Positions 1-8,501 of a stretch of 64,000 nt of DNA are shown here, piece after piece (the stretch's first letter is position 1; every line of letters starts with the position of its first letter). The notes under the pieces are model-generated. The model was not told where the DNA came from, made no database searches, and saw only the letters and a list, made by a program, of their open reading frames with translations. The translations under genes were made by a program, and so were the position numbers. This DNA comes from DASUVM01 sp963704675 (GTDB lineage Bacteria > Patescibacteriota > Saccharimonadia > Saccharimonadales > Saccharimonadaceae): positions 1,178,001-1,242,000 of the forward strand of contig OY969928.1 in NCBI GenBank assembly GCA_963704675.1. Reading direction: 5' to 3'.

Positions 1-497
1 TGCAAATTACGACACGGGTTACCAATAGCACGTTCAAGCAGGCGCTTTCTCAATTGGAGCCTGGCGGCGAATTGCAACTTATCGAGAGCCCTGAGGGTGA
101 TTTTGTCTGGCAGGATTCGGATCTGCCAATTGTCTTTGTGGCCGGCGGGATCGGTGTAACCCCATTTCATAGCATTTTAAAACAGCGCGCTCATGAAGGG
201 CGTCCTTTGGATGTTACTCTCGTGTACGGCAGCCGTACGCCAGATGTTCCGTTTAAAGACGAACTGAAACAGTGGCAGTCCGACGATTCCAGCCTAAAAA
301 TACGCTATATAGTCGGTGCGCCGCTCACGGCTGGGTCCTTAATTGATGCAGTGCCTGACCTTGCTAAATCGCTCGTATATGTATCTGGCCCGGAACCAAT
401 GGTGCAGGCACTCAGCCGCGACCTTATAGAGCACGGCCTGCCAGAGATGCAGCTTAAGCGCGATGAGTTTCCTCATTACGACCAAACTAATTATTAG
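1..497 (+). CDS. FAD/NAD-binding oxidoreductase (ferredoxin-NADP reductase family), C-terminal part
   Basis: The reading frame is already open at position 3, so the gene begins left of the window. The visible part is the NAD(P)-binding half of the ferredoxin reductase fold. GGIGVTPF is the glycine-rich pyrophosphate-binding loop, VYGSRTP follows in the next strand, and VSGPEPMV near the end is the conserved nicotinamide-side motif. Proteins of this type move electrons between a flavin and NAD(P)H; the partner cannot be told from this fragment. A downstream TTG (54) could be read as a start, but the sequence before it still encodes reductase-like residues. Confidence 0.85.
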   Translation, partial: QITTRVTNSTFKQALSQLEPGGELQLIESPEGDFVWQDSDLPIVFVAGGIGVTPFHSILKQRAHEGRPLDVTLVYGSRTPDVPFKDELKQWQSDDSSLKIRYIVGAPLTAGSLIDAVPDLAKSLVYVSGPEPMVQALSRDLIEHGLPEMQLKRDEFPHYDQTNY

Positions 498-514
498 AGG
501 GCGTACGAAGAGAG

Positions 515-1193
515 ATGAGAAACTTCGAAAACCTTATTATTGTTGCTGGTCACGCGGCTTTTAAGGAAGGTATTGCATCTTGTCCTCATAATCCTGGTAA
601 AGACGAGCACTGGGTTTTGCAATCATTTCAGCATGGCGAGCCACCATATTACATTGAACACATCCAAAAGGGAGTTGAATTGCTTCAAAAGGATCCATTA
701 AGCTTGCTTGTTTTTTCAGGCGGCAGAACAAGGAAAGAGGCTGGCCATTGGAGTGAGGCTGCTAGCTACAAGTCGGTAGCTGAGCGCTTTTAACTATTGG
801 AGCCAATCGCCGCAACAATTCGTTGCCAGAGTGGCGCTAGAAGAATACGCGCGCGATTCTTTCCAGAACTTAGAATATGGGTTGTATCGCTTTTATCAAC
901 TTACAGACTCCTATCCGAAACACACTACGGTAGTTGGCTGGCAATTCAAAGCTGATCGCTTCAATTTACATAGAAAAGCGCTTAACATTCCAGAGCCAAC
1001 GTTTACTTATGCTGGTGTTAATAATCCTGTAGATTTAGCGGGGGTGCAGGAAGGTGAAGGCGGGGCGTTAGGGCAGTTCCACATTGATCCAACTGGCATT
1101 CATTCGCCGCTCGCAGACAAGCGGGCTGAGCGTAATCCTTTCAATGAAGCTTCACCGTATGATACTTGTCCTCCAGTTAATGTTCCTGACTAA
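515..1193 (+). pseudogene. DUF218 (YdcF/SanA-like) protein broken by a frameshift
   Basis: Two frames together encode one protein. Frame 515-793 gives the N-terminal half with the DUF218 hallmark FSGGRTR and the following SEAASY segment. Frame 783-1193 gives the C-terminal half, including EEYARDSFQNL and a KRAERNPF end typical of the longer DUF218 subfamily. The shift lies near 780-792, around a CTTTT run just before the stop of the first frame. DUF218 proteins are thought to act in cell-envelope processes, but no reaction is established. The rest of the domain is well preserved, so the lesion is recent or an assembly indel. It starts 17 nt after the reductase stop and may share its transcript. 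Confidence 0.75.
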
Positions 1194-1323
1194 TGTGACA
1201 CACTTGCGCTTTCAACTTGAACGCTACGCGAACTGCCTTGTCTCTGATCGTAGGGAGCGTCTGAGAGTATATTCAAAACTAGTATTACCACAAAACCTTT
1301 ATAAGTAGTATCTATAACTCTTC

Positions 1324-1365
1324 GACACCTGCCGATCCGGGATAGTGAATGGATCGGCAGGTGTC
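1324..1365. terminator. Perfect 15-bp hairpin between convergent genes
   Basis: The arms 1324-1338 and 1351-1365 (GACACCTGCCGATCC and its exact complement) enclose a 12-nt loop. TTT follows on the plus strand. It lies between the DUF218 gene and a small minus-strand reading frame and could end both transcripts. Confidence 0.6.
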
Positions 1366-1372
1366 TTTGGCA

Positions 1373-1546
1373 CTAGAGGCCTTCGTCAAGTGAGGCGAGT
1401 GTGCAGAAGTTGGCGCGACATGTTTCTTCGTCGGCAGCTTTGATTACATCTGGGCTTACCAGGTTACGGATACATTCCCAATCGTTTAGCCAATGCAGTA
1501 TGTCGTGCGGCAAGCCAGCCATTGCTCGCATGAAGTTGAGAATCAT
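1373..1546 (-). CDS. Small 57-residue protein, unknown
   Basis: The minus-strand frame from ATG at 1546 to TAG at 1373 has a protein-like composition (LPHDILHWLNDWECIRNL, then an acidic segment with two Cys: EETCRANFC). It is more plausible than the overlapping 62-residue frame at 1464-1652. It ends just before the 1324-1365 hairpin. No Shine-Dalgarno is visible and I recognise no family. The region 1547-1729 upstream shows nothing else. Confidence 0.4.
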   Translation of the reverse strand: MILNFMRAMAGLPHDILHWLNDWECIRNLVSPDVIKAADEETCRANFCTLASLDEGL

Positions 1547-1729
1547 GGTGTTGCGTTTGCTGTTTTGCTATCTCAATAAAGAGCGCTTTTTGGATAGCAT
1601 TGACTTCAAAATGCACTCCACACTCCCATTCGCGTCGGCATAGTGCCTCCATAAAATATCACTAATAATGATATTTGAATATAAAAATCACCGCTAAGAC
1701 GGTGTACCTGATATTACTCAAAAAGGATT

Positions 1730-1768
1730 GGAGCCCCGGAGACGCACGAGTGTGCGTTCCGGGACTCC
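1730..1768 (-). terminator. Rho-independent terminator of the cold-shock-domain gene
   Basis: A long GC-rich hairpin (arms 1730-1747 and 1751-1768, one bulge) is followed on the minus strand by CCTTTTTG. It lies 13 nt after the stop of the gene at 1781. Confidence 0.75.
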
Positions 1769-1780
1769 AGTTGACCGGGA

Positions 1781-2434
1781 TCAGTGATGGCTCGGCGAGA
1801 AAAAGCGAAGCATGTCACCGCTCGTCTTCGTTTGCCACGACAGTTCAAGCCAGAACCGTTCGTTCTGCTTCACGCCTTCCAGCGAGTACGAATGTTCGAA
1901 GGCGTGTTGGAGCTTGTCGTCACTCGGCTCAGCGTGGCCCGGCTGCCACCTTCTCGGGTAGTGCCGTGCTCGCACGGTAAGCTGTTCGCGCGTCAGCTCG
2001 AGACCATCGATGCGGGCGACGTAGCCACCCGAACCATATTCAGACCAGTTGTGGAGTTCGATGCGACCACCCACGTAATCCTCCATGAGGTGAGGGTAGT
2101 CGAGGTAGCGGTCGATCCAGGTGTACTCGGGCATGACGCCCCAGCTCCTGGCTCGCCAGCCACCTCTGTTGCTCGGCTCCACCTGCATAATGAGTTCGGT
2201 GTTGCCACTGCTGAACCTGTACGAGCTGTAGTCGCACGGCTCGTCGGTCAGCTCGTGGTCGGCGTTCGTGCCCGTCACCTGGCGGCCCTTCTCGGCATGA
2301 ATGAAGACATCGACGTGCTCGTCGTCGGCCAGGTGCACCGAGACGAAGCCGAAGCCCTTCTCGGCGTTGAAGAACTTGATCCATCCCCAGAGTTGAGCAC
2401 CGGGGGTGAGGATGTTGTTCTCAAAACTGATCAT
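1781..2434 (-). CDS. Cold-shock-domain protein with unknown C-terminal extension
   Basis: Residues about 16-65 form a cold-shock/S1-like domain with the RNP1 motif KGFGFV and the RNP2-like motif DVFIHA, so it probably binds single-stranded RNA or DNA. The roughly 150 residues that follow are rich in Trp, Tyr and Arg and belong to no family I know; classic cold-shock proteins are only about 70 residues long. The start is the ATG at 2434, preceded by AAGGAG at ideal spacing, rather than the longer frame to 2494. Base composition is clearly GC-richer than that of the neighbours. It is a one-gene unit with its own promoter (2631-2658), a leader of about 190 nt and a hairpin terminator. Confidence 0.75.
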   Translation of the reverse strand: MISFENNILTPGAQLWGWIKFFNAEKGFGFVSVHLADDEHVDVFIHAEKGRQVTGTNADHELTDEPCDYSSYRFSSGNTELIMQVEPSNRGGWRARSWGVMPEYTWIDRYLDYPHLMEDYVGGRIELHNWSEYGSGGYVARIDGLELTREQLTVRARHYPRRWQPGHAEPSDDKLQHAFEHSYSLEGVKQNERFWLELSWQTKTSGDMLRFFSPSHH

Positions 2435-2542
2435 GACAATCTCCTTCAGCTCCGCCCTAAGGCGAATAAGGTGGGGGAATCGTTCCCGCACCACGAAGAA
2501 GGCCGTCTTGACCAGGCTCTCGCAAAGTTAAAGGTGCGGGAG

Positions 2543-2590
2543 TTACCAATGTCGGCGCGTTAGCGGCCGCGTCCGGTCAAAGAACGTCAT
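2543..2590 (-). CDS. Possible 15-residue leader peptide
   Basis: In the leader of the cold-shock-domain gene an ATG (2590) follows AAAGGAG at good spacing and opens MTFFDRTRPLTRRHW, then a stop. A strong ribosome site on such a short frame suggests an upstream regulatory ORF that is translated before the main gene. No regulation is demonstrated. Confidence 0.4.
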   Translation of the reverse strand: MTFFDRTRPLTRRHW

Positions 2591-2630
2591 GTCCACACTC
2601 CTTTCAAGAGATTTGTGGTATGGCATATGT

Positions 2631-2658
2631 ATGATACAATATATGAATTAAAAGTCAA
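2631..2658 (-). promoter_or_regulatory. Sigma-70-type promoter of the cold-shock-domain gene
   Basis: On the minus strand TTGACT (2653-2658) and TATCAT (2631-2636) are separated by 16 nt, upstream of the leader peptide and the gene at 2434. Confidence 0.6.
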
Positions 2659-2751
2659 TGATTCAGGTTATCTTCCCCTTTAAATCTCAAGTAATTACAT
2701 AAGAAGTATAAGTTTGGGAGCAACCTCGTGTCAGGTACGATGGATTAAAGG

Positions 2752-3873
2752 TTAATCAAGGGCTTCTAAAAACGCCTCAAGGTCTGCTAGCTGTAGCTCG
2801 GTATCTTCAAGACCAGCATGAAAGCGAATAACTGTATGCTGCGGAGGGTTAAAGCGGCCCCTAAAATCACCTTGTTGAAATGGTAAAACAAGACTACGCG
2901 TGCCACCCCACGACTCACCAATAGCAAACGTTGTGAAGCGCGAGAATGCTTCTTCTAATTCCCTGTCGTCGTAGGCGCGCTGCAGTGCAATACTAAACAG
3001 GCTGTTTGGTCCTGCGATACCTTTTGGTAAATCTGGTTGAAGGGCATATACGAGCAATACTTTAGGGTGACTCTGTAAGAATTTCACTAATTGAGCCGCA
3101 TTGGCCGCTTCGCCCGCTAATCGTACGCGCAAACTTTCTAAACCACGACTGACAAGCATAGCTGAAACGGGCGATACAGTATGGCCGTGCACCCGATGGT
3201 AAAGGGCAAGTTGTTTATGCAGTGCTTCTTTTTTAGTCGTCACTGAGCCCATAAAAACATCGCTATAACCGGCAATATATTTTGTGAGACTCAGAATACT
3301 TATATCAACACCATGTTCGAGGGGTTGATAGAGCACGCCAGAAGCCCACGTGTTATCTGCTGAGGTTATAATATTTCGAGCTTTTGCTATACGCACTACT
3401 TCATCGATGTCGGTTATATCGAATGTGATTGAACTCGGCGATTCAATATGTATAAGCTTAGTCTCTGGCTTAAGAGCTCTGGTAAGCGTGTCGAGATCGT
3501 TGGTGTCGTATAAATCGTATGCAATATCATATTTTTGTTGAAGGCTATCGGCAAAACGGCGTAGTGGGGCATAAACGCTATCAGGTATGAGCCAATGATC
3601 GCCCTTATTAAGAAGCGCACCTAATCCAATTAGAGCCGTCAGACCGCTTGAGAATAAGAGTGTGTGCTGGCCTTTTTCAAGTTTTGAGATAGAATCTTGC
3701 AGCACATGAAGTGTAGGGTTTCCTTGCAGCCCGTAACCGTTATCAACATGAAGAGCGGTTTGCCCGTGGGCGATCGGGTTGCCTTCGCCCGCTATTTTGT
3801 AATCAGAGAGGCTATTAAAATGGAGCGTGCTGCTAAGCTGGATTGAGCGTGTATATTGATTGCCGTTTTTCAT
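2752..3873 (-). CDS. PLP-dependent Cys/Met metabolism enzyme (cystathionine lyase/synthase family)
   Basis: A full-length (373 aa) fold-type I PLP enzyme of the trans-sulfuration family. Visible features are the cofactor loop SSGLTALIG, the SADNTWAS aspartate motif and the internal-aldimine lysine in SLTKYIAG. The C-terminal GESWGGTRSLV segment matches the family substrate-binding region, and the GGTRSL pattern favours a cystathionine beta-lyase-like enzyme. The exact reaction (beta-lyase, gamma-lyase or gamma-synthase) cannot be fixed. It starts at ATG 3873, has no operon partner and is convergent with nothing. In a reduced genome it may serve sulfide or homocysteine release rather than a full methionine pathway. 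Confidence 0.85.
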   Translation of the reverse strand: MKNGNQYTRSIQLSSTLHFNSLSDYKIAGEGNPIAHGQTALHVDNGYGLQGNPTLHVLQDSISKLEKGQHTLLFSSGLTALIGLGALLNKGDHWLIPDSVYAPLRRFADSLQQKYDIAYDLYDTNDLDTLTRALKPETKLIHIESPSSITFDITDIDEVVRIAKARNIITSADNTWASGVLYQPLEHGVDISILSLTKYIAGYSDVFMGSVTTKKEALHKQLALYHRVHGHTVSPVSAMLVSRGLESLRVRLAGEAANAAQLVKFLQSHPKVLLVYALQPDLPKGIAGPNSLFSIALQRAYDDRELEEAFSRFTTFAIGESWGGTRSLVLPFQQGDFRGRFNPPQHTVIRFHAGLEDTELQLADLEAFLEALD

Positions 3874-4024
3874 ACAGGGCTAAGTATAACAAACTTATAT
3901 TGTTCTTTATTTTTAAAATTCAAACAGTAATCTGGCAAAGCATTTTAGCTGTGTGATATAGTGTCTCAGTCCACCATAAACGGTGGGTAATATTCTCACG
4001 ATAGGCGCGTGAAAGGTACTGCTA

Positions 4025-4483
4025 GTGCAACAAACTGGTATCGTGCGGCGAAATGGCCTTTATCAAACGGTTATTCAGCCGTGGGGAGAGGCAGCCAGGT
4101 GCGTAACCTTCAGCCATCCAACCCTTGGTAACCTCGAGGTCACTCCGCAGAGCGAAGAAGGCATCAAGGACCTTGCCGTCGACATTCTTCACCTCGATCT
4201 TGCGCGCCAAGAAGCTGAGCAGAAGTTCCTTACTGCTCAGCAACAACTGTCTCAGACGATCCGGATGAGGCTGACCAGGCAAACGATAGCCGGGCTCGCA
4301 GGATCAGATTCCGACCCTGTTGACGCGGCGGTTGAGGAAGTCGGTGACTTCCTCAAAACAATCGAGGACACAATCGAGCGGACTGTCTGCTTGCTGTACT
4401 TGCTTGACGGCGGAAATGCCGATAGTCCGCTACTCGAACAGAACATCGTGCCCCTTGAGTTGGAAGTACTATCTGCCGGTTAA
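4025..4483 (+). CDS. Orphan cytoplasmic protein, 152 aa
   Basis: The GTG start at 4025 is preceded by GAAAGG. An in-frame TGA just upstream excludes an earlier start. The protein has an N-terminal beta-rich part, then helical stretches rich in Gln, Leu and Glu (residues about 55-130), no signal peptide and no membrane segment. I recognise no family. It is a single transcription unit: a TATAGT -10 lies near 3958, a small CCACC/GGTGG stem lies in the leader, and a long hairpin follows the gene. It is GC-richer than the flanking chromosomal genes. Confidence 0.6.
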   Translation: MQQTGIVRRNGLYQTVIQPWGEAARCVTFSHPTLGNLEVTPQSEEGIKDLAVDILHLDLARQEAEQKFLTAQQQLSQTIRMRLTRQTIAGLAGSDSDPVDAAVEEVGDFLKTIEDTIERTVCLLYLLDGGNADSPLLEQNIVPLELEVLSAG

Positions 4484-4519
4484 CCCGATAACATCGGCAG
4501 TGGGGAATAAGTTTTCGAA

Positions 4520-4557
4520 GGTAGCCGGAGCGATGGTATCAAGTTGCTCCGGCTACC
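4520..4557 (+). terminator. 12-bp hairpin after the orphan gene
   Basis: GGTAGCCGGAGC (4520-4531) pairs perfectly with 4546-4557. The T-tract is weak. It lies 36 nt after the stop codon. Confidence 0.55.
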
Positions 4558-4706
4558 TGGCCTCTACTTGCGCCTGTCGTGTTTCTTTAGCATAGTGATT
4601 TTATAATTATTGCCGATTAGATGCTTAACATTAAGCTTATAAATGACAAGGGGTGCACACAAATAGATAGCGTACACCCCTGGTCTATCCTAAAACCTAC
4701 TTTGCT

Positions 4707-5312
4707 CTACACCCCGTACCTAGGGATCGGGCTATGGAGCATGTGAGAGGAGATACCAGCCTGCGCAATAAGCGCTTTTTGGTAACCCAGGGTTATCTCG
4801 CTCCAGGAACCCAAGACGGTAATGACGAGATTTCTGTCTTCCTCTTCGTCGGGCCGAATCGAGACTGTCTGTGGAATCTCGAGTATGCGAGCACTGAGCT
4901 CGTCAAGGACGCTGTTGCCAGGGTTGCCAAGCACCTTTATATCGATGAAAAAGGTGCCATGCACTTGCCATCGGGATTGCACTATAGCGATAGCTGCATA
5001 GGGTACCGATGGTTTGAAAAGCCCTTGAAGTATGCCGAGAACAGGATAGCTCCCAGTGCCAGTCATCGAGTCGGCCGGTTCAACTTGAATCGCAAGGCTT
5101 GCGTGGCCGCCCGCCTCACCTCTTTTAATTCGAACCGTCGTGGTCCTTGCAAGCCTGCTTTGCAGTGTTTGCTCTATTGTTCGTACGTGGCTTGCTTCGA
5201 AGGGCGGCTGATTACCTTTTGCCACCACAACATACCCGACATTCATTGTCCCAGGTATACGGACAGGGTCGATTCTTTCGACCTCTGGAAAGTCTGATCC
5301 TTGGGTGTCCAT
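4707..5312 (-). CDS. Orphan protein, 201 aa
   Basis: The frame runs from ATG 5312 (GTGAAGGT just upstream) to a stop at 4707. It alternates predicted beta strands and helices, with Ile/Val-rich blocks (about residues 25-32, 110-125 and 160-170), no signal peptide and no transmembrane helix. I recognise no family. Composition is GC-richer than its neighbours. A GGGGTG/CACCCC inverted repeat at about 4650-4680 may terminate it. Confidence 0.55.
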   Translation of the reverse strand: MDTQGSDFPEVERIDPVRIPGTMNVGYVVVAKGNQPPFEASHVRTIEQTLQSRLARTTTVRIKRGEAGGHASLAIQVEPADSMTGTGSYPVLGILQGLFKPSVPYAAIAIVQSRWQVHGTFFIDIKVLGNPGNSVLDELSARILEIPQTVSIRPDEEEDRNLVITVLGSWSEITLGYQKALIAQAGISSHMLHSPIPRYGV

Positions 5313-5408
5313 ACCTTCACTCTCTGAGTGCGGATAAACCTTCTAAAATATACGATTTAATCACTATTGTTTCAAGGAGACATTAAGCTACAAATTAGCT
5401 ATAAAGAT

Positions 5409-5573
5409 TTAATAACCGGTTCCGCTACTTCCGCCGCGAATGAAGAAGTAATATATAAGGCCGTAAACTATAGCTGCTACAACCAAGTAAATTGCCACCC
5501 ATTGCCATACTGGGCGCTTACCGTATCCTTTTCCGGGTTTCTGTTTTGGATCTGGTGGTTCTAAATTAGCCAT
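5409..5573 (-). CDS. 54-residue single-pass membrane protein
   Basis: The ATG at 5573 is preceded by AGGAAGG. The protein has a Pro/Lys-rich cytoplasmic start (MANLEPPDPKQKPGKG), one hydrophobic helix (VAIYLVVAAIVYGLIYYFF) and a short Gly/Ser tail. A TATAAT -10 lies at 5607-5612. Small proteins of this layout are common in CPR genomes, but I cannot name a function. Confidence 0.7.
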   Translation of the reverse strand: MANLEPPDPKQKPGKGYGKRPVWQWVAIYLVVAAIVYGLIYYFFIRGGSSGTGY

Positions 5574-5620
5574 TTTTGTCCTTCCTATAGTTTTTTTGAT
5601 AACTATATTATAACCTAATC

Positions 5621-5658
5621 GTAAAACAGCACTGTTAAAAAGTGACGGTGCTGTTTAC
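5621..5658. terminator. Hairpin downstream of the DUF1801 gene
   Basis: GTAAAACAGCAC (5621-5632) pairs with 5648-5658 with one bulge. It may end the transcript from 5757-6491; it also overlaps the promoter region of the small membrane protein. Confidence 0.4.
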
Positions 5659-5756
5659 CGGCAGGGGAAGTGTTAGTGCCAGCCGAAGCTTGGCGCATAA
5701 TTCACCACATTTTCATAGAGATCGTAACGAGTTTCGTGTATATGGCAACTGATTAG

Positions 5757-6491
5757 TTAAGATACAAGAACTTCAACGACCGTTTTTATAAGTGATCTTG
5801 GCAATGGCTCATCTAATCTAAACCATAAGGTACCCTTACCCCTTTTATAAGGGGCTAACATTTCTTGCAGCTCATTGCTGGCAGGAACAGGATACACCGC
5901 TAAATGATCCTTCCAGCCTGAAATGAATACTCGGGCCCGTTTGTCATCGATTTTGTAACCGACTATTCCATAACTCAAAACTTCTTTTGCATGCGGCACA
6001 GTATCTTTTACCAGTTGGCGCAGTTCATCAAACTTCGGGCGTGCAACAAGAGGGATGCTGGCAATGTACTGATCGACGGTTGCCGGTTTGATAGACGAAT
6101 TATCTTCGAGGGCAAATGATTGCTCGAGTATTTTGCGTAAAATATTAAGCTTAATATCAGAAAGCTTATTTACATACAAACAAGATACGCTCTGTTTGTG
6201 TTTGCCAAGTATGGCCAGCTCATGAGAGTACCTATCAAATCCCTCACTAAAATATACTGTTATACTTGCTTTTCGCGGGCTAAAAGCAAGCCGGGGCATA
6301 TCGCCCTCGCGCCCTGTATCATACTTATAGTGCTGTGAGCCAAAAGCAATTATACTAGGCCCCCACATGTACGGTTTTTCACCGGATATTTCTTGCATTA
6401 GAACAATTAACGTGCGAGCTTCTTCACGCCTTTTATCGCTTACACTCTCAAGAAACGACTCTACATTTATGCCGGTTGGTTGTGTTTTCAT
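5757..6491 (-). CDS. Tandem DUF1801 (YdhG-like) protein
   Basis: Two DUF1801 domains are fused. Residues about 8-125 carry the signature of the first subfamily (YMWGPSIIAFG, HYKYDTGREG, FSPRKASITVY, CLYVNKLSD). Residues about 135-244 match the second, YdhG-like subfamily (YIASIP, EVLSYGIVGYK, DHLAVYP, RGKGTLWF). These domains usually occur alone as proteins of about 120-140 aa. Proposed roles include small-molecule or iron binding, but no reaction is established. Start is ATG 6491; it is a single gene. Confidence 0.85.
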   Translation of the reverse strand: MKTQPTGINVESFLESVSDKRREEARTLIVLMQEISGEKPYMWGPSIIAFGSQHYKYDTGREGDMPRLAFSPRKASITVYFSEGFDRYSHELAILGKHKQSVSCLYVNKLSDIKLNILRKILEQSFALEDNSSIKPATVDQYIASIPLVARPKFDELRQLVKDTVPHAKEVLSYGIVGYKIDDKRARVFISGWKDHLAVYPVPASNELQEMLAPYKRGKGTLWFRLDEPLPRSLIKTVVEVLVS

Positions 6492-6658
6492 ATTATAATC
6501 ATAACAAATAAAATAGACCTTACGGTTATAGGAGATTGTTTGATTATAAAAGGGCGAAGCTAGAAATGCTGACTGCGCATTTGGAATGATTTAGCACGCC
6601 AGCTGTAATCCAGCAGCTCCAACCTCGGTGTATGTTGCTTCGGATCAGATTCTCTGGG

Positions 6659-6772
6659 TCACAGGTCATCGAGTATGTCGAGGGGATTTCCCTCGTACGG
6701 CCTGTCGTCATCACTTGTATCGCCGATGATCTCTTGCTCTGTATTTTCATCTCCATCTGGTGAGATTGACAC
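6659..6772 (-). CDS. 37-residue acidic peptide
   Basis: The GTG start at 6772 follows AGAAGGGA at good spacing. The product is strongly acidic (SPDGDENTEQE, DTSDDD, ILDDL at the C-terminus). A TATAAT box lies about 140 nt upstream near 6910, so the leader is long. Inside the leader is a further short frame after GAGAAAGG. No family is known; compare the acidic protein at 47246-47392. Confidence 0.45.
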   Translation of the reverse strand: MSISPDGDENTEQEIIGDTSDDDRPYEGNPLDILDDL

Positions 6773-6944
6773 AAGATTCCCTTCTATCTAATGCGGTTGC
6801 GCAAGACTACTTGAAGTCGTGCCAAATTCGACTTACAAGTTTTTGCAACACCTTTCTCGGAGCCTTTCTGCCCTAACAGCACAGCTCTTCGTTCAGAAAA
6901 ATTCCACATTATAATTATACCAAAACTTCAATTAAATGAGACTC

Positions 6945-7032
6945 TCCTAGCCTTATGCTCATGTACGAAAAGTTAAATAGATTTGAACTCAGATATAACA
7001 ACAGAAAAATTGTTAGAATAGAGAGATTATGA
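6945..7032 (+). other. Degenerate element left-end tail
   Basis: The plus-strand frame reads SPSLMLMYEKLNRFEL and ends in a TGA that overlaps the ATG of the isochorismatase gene. It aligns with the tail at 12828-12940 (YPSLRLMYEKLVKFGV) and more weakly with 8502-8628. I interpret it as what remains of the left end of an integrated element, truncated on its 5' side. Confidence 0.5.
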
Positions 7033-7730
7033 CAAGAATGAATTTACAAACGAAACTCGACCCAAAATCTACAGCACTTTTAGCAATAGATATCCAGAAT
7101 GACTTCTGTAGCCCCGCCGGGCTTATGGCGTCGATGGGCAAAGATGTTTCCGGAATGGATATGATGATAGATAAGATCAAACAGCTTGCGGCATTATGTG
7201 AAGAAGTTGGTATTCCGGCATTCTATAGTCAGCAAATCTACGATCGCACAAAGCTCACCGACTTGCAGAACGAACAATACGATCTTGATGGCAAAATGAT
7301 CGCCTGTGATATAGATGGTGATGGCTATAAGTTCTATAAACTTAACCCACCCAGTGATCGAATCTTTCCTAAATATAATTACAACGTATTTTCTAATCCT
7401 AGTTTAAATAACGAACTTTCGGAGAGGGGCGTTAAAACTTTAATCATCACAGGTGTTTTGACTCAGATTTGTGTAGAGACTGCTATTCGGAATGGTTTTG
7501 ATATTGGTTATAAAATTGTGGTACCTCGAGATCTTGTTGCTACGACCTCGAAAGATACTGGGACACAAGAGCGGACATTGCAATTGGTTGAGAAAACATA
7601 TGGTGTAATTGTAGATTATGCAGAAGTCATCGAAATCCTTCAGGCTCAAAGGACTTTAACCGATACAACAGATATATGGAATCTTAGCCAACATAGAAGG
7701 CGTCCCAGGCGGACACCTTCTTATCTGTAA
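7029..7730 (+). CDS. Isochorismatase-family cysteine hydrolase
   Basis: This is the isochorismatase-like alpha/beta fold. ALLAIDIQNDF carries the catalytic Asp, a Lys of the triad is expected in the central region, and GVLTQICVETAIRNGF carries the nucleophilic Cys after the cis-peptide loop. Substrates in the family range from isochorismate to nicotinamide and N-carbamoyl amides and cannot be assigned here. The last 25 or so residues (from about RTLTDTTD) are encoded by repeat copy A and read Arg-rich and unnatural, so the original C-terminus was probably replaced. The gene sits exactly between a left-end tail and a right-end repeat, like a cassette. Confidence 0.8.
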   Translation: MTRMNLQTKLDPKSTALLAIDIQNDFCSPAGLMASMGKDVSGMDMMIDKIKQLAALCEEVGIPAFYSQQIYDRTKLTDLQNEQYDLDGKMIACDIDGDGYKFYKLNPPSDRIFPKYNYNVFSNPSLNNELSERGVKTLIITGVLTQICVETAIRNGFDIGYKIVVPRDLVATTSKDTGTQERTLQLVEKTYGVIVDYAEVIEILQAQRTLTDTTDIWNLSQHRRRPRRTPSYL

Positions 7731-7735
7731 TAATC
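7648..7735 (+). repeat. Right-end repeat, copy A
   Basis: About 88 bp related to copies at 11726, 12734 and 13592. The shared blocks are AAAGGACTnTAACCGAT, CAACAGAT, a GGCGTC/GGACACC hairpin and TTATCTGTAATAAT. The TGGTGC core seen in the other copies is missing after TAATAAT. It overlaps the 3' end of the isochorismatase gene. Confidence 0.6.
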
Positions 7736-7776
7736 CCCCTTAAATCATAGTTGGAGTTAGTTCGTGGCTTGAATAG

Positions 7777-7956
7777 GACGCCCCTCTAAATCGCAAGCTT
7801 TCATATATTCTCGTAAATAAGCAGGCAGAAAAGGCTGGCCTTGTTCATCTTCGTCACCATCCGTTTAAACTTTTTGTATGGGTAGTTGAAGGCGGAAGTT
7901 TTATACTCCCAAAGCCAAGTGGGAAACGACAAAGTATAGAAAAGGTTATTTACTAG
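7777..7956 (+). other. Open frame without a start, possible gene remnant
   Basis: Sixty codons without a stop give a protein-like sequence (AEKAGLVHLRHHPFKLFVWV, then GGSFILPKPSGKRQSIEKVIY) but no credible start codon or ribosome site. I do not recognise it. It may be the 3' end of a decayed cargo gene between two element remnants. Confidence 0.2.
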
Positions 7957-7985
7957 GGGCAGGCCTACGCAGAGGGTTCGGCAAA

Positions 7986-8375
7986 CTAAGCCTTTTGATA
8001 TTCAACGAGAACCTCAAATCCACCATATGCCATTTGGCTCATCTCGAAGGGCATTGCAAAGTCGCTCTGTTCTTTATAGGTTTCGTCCATCTCTTCCATC
8101 ACCTTTTTATTTACCTCATCGCGGTGTTCTTTAGATTCAAACACAATAAAAGAAAACCATACGTCGTCTCCATCTTGTGCGCCAGTCATTTCGCTAAAAG
8201 AACGTGATTTATCTGCTCCCATTTCTTGTTGCTTAAGATCGTCACCTTTGCATTCAAAGTATTGAAGCGCACCATGCTTCATCCAGGAATCTCGCCCTTC
8301 TTCTGCCATTTTTCTATATTCTTCTGCTTTTCCTTTCGGTACGACTAATACAAAACCATCGACATATTTAGACAT
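7986..8375 (-). CDS. DUF1428 family protein
   Basis: 129 aa from ATG 8375, preceded by GAAAGGA. It matches the DUF1428 (YbaA-like) dimeric alpha/beta-barrel family: YVDGFVLVVPKGKAEEYRKM at the N-terminus, VWFSFIVFESKEHRDEVNKK in the middle and FEMSQMAYGGFEVLVE at the end. Family function is unknown. It is a single gene between two element remnants, so it may be cargo of a lost element. Confidence 0.85.
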   Translation of the reverse strand: MSKYVDGFVLVVPKGKAEEYRKMAEEGRDSWMKHGALQYFECKGDDLKQQEMGADKSRSFSEMTGAQDGDDVWFSFIVFESKEHRDEVNKKVMEEMDETYKEQSDFAMPFEMSQMAYGGFEVLVEYQKA

Positions 8376-8501
8376 CTGAATCCTTTCAAAAATTAATGTA
8401 TTCATTAATAAGTTTAGCACTAAGGTAGTTAAATCTATTATTGGTTCGTGAGTAAGAATGAGGCTGACCACAAAAGCTTATAGTAACAAAAACACTGTAA
8501 A

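Noticed and set aside
1464..1652. 62-residue minus-strand frame
   Set aside because: It overlaps the better 57-residue frame at 1373-1546 and has a less protein-like C-terminus; not excluded, but less likely.
1784..2563. 259-residue plus-strand frame opposite the cold-shock-domain gene
   Set aside because: GC-rich antisense shadow; the minus frame has a recognisable domain, ribosome site, promoter and terminator.
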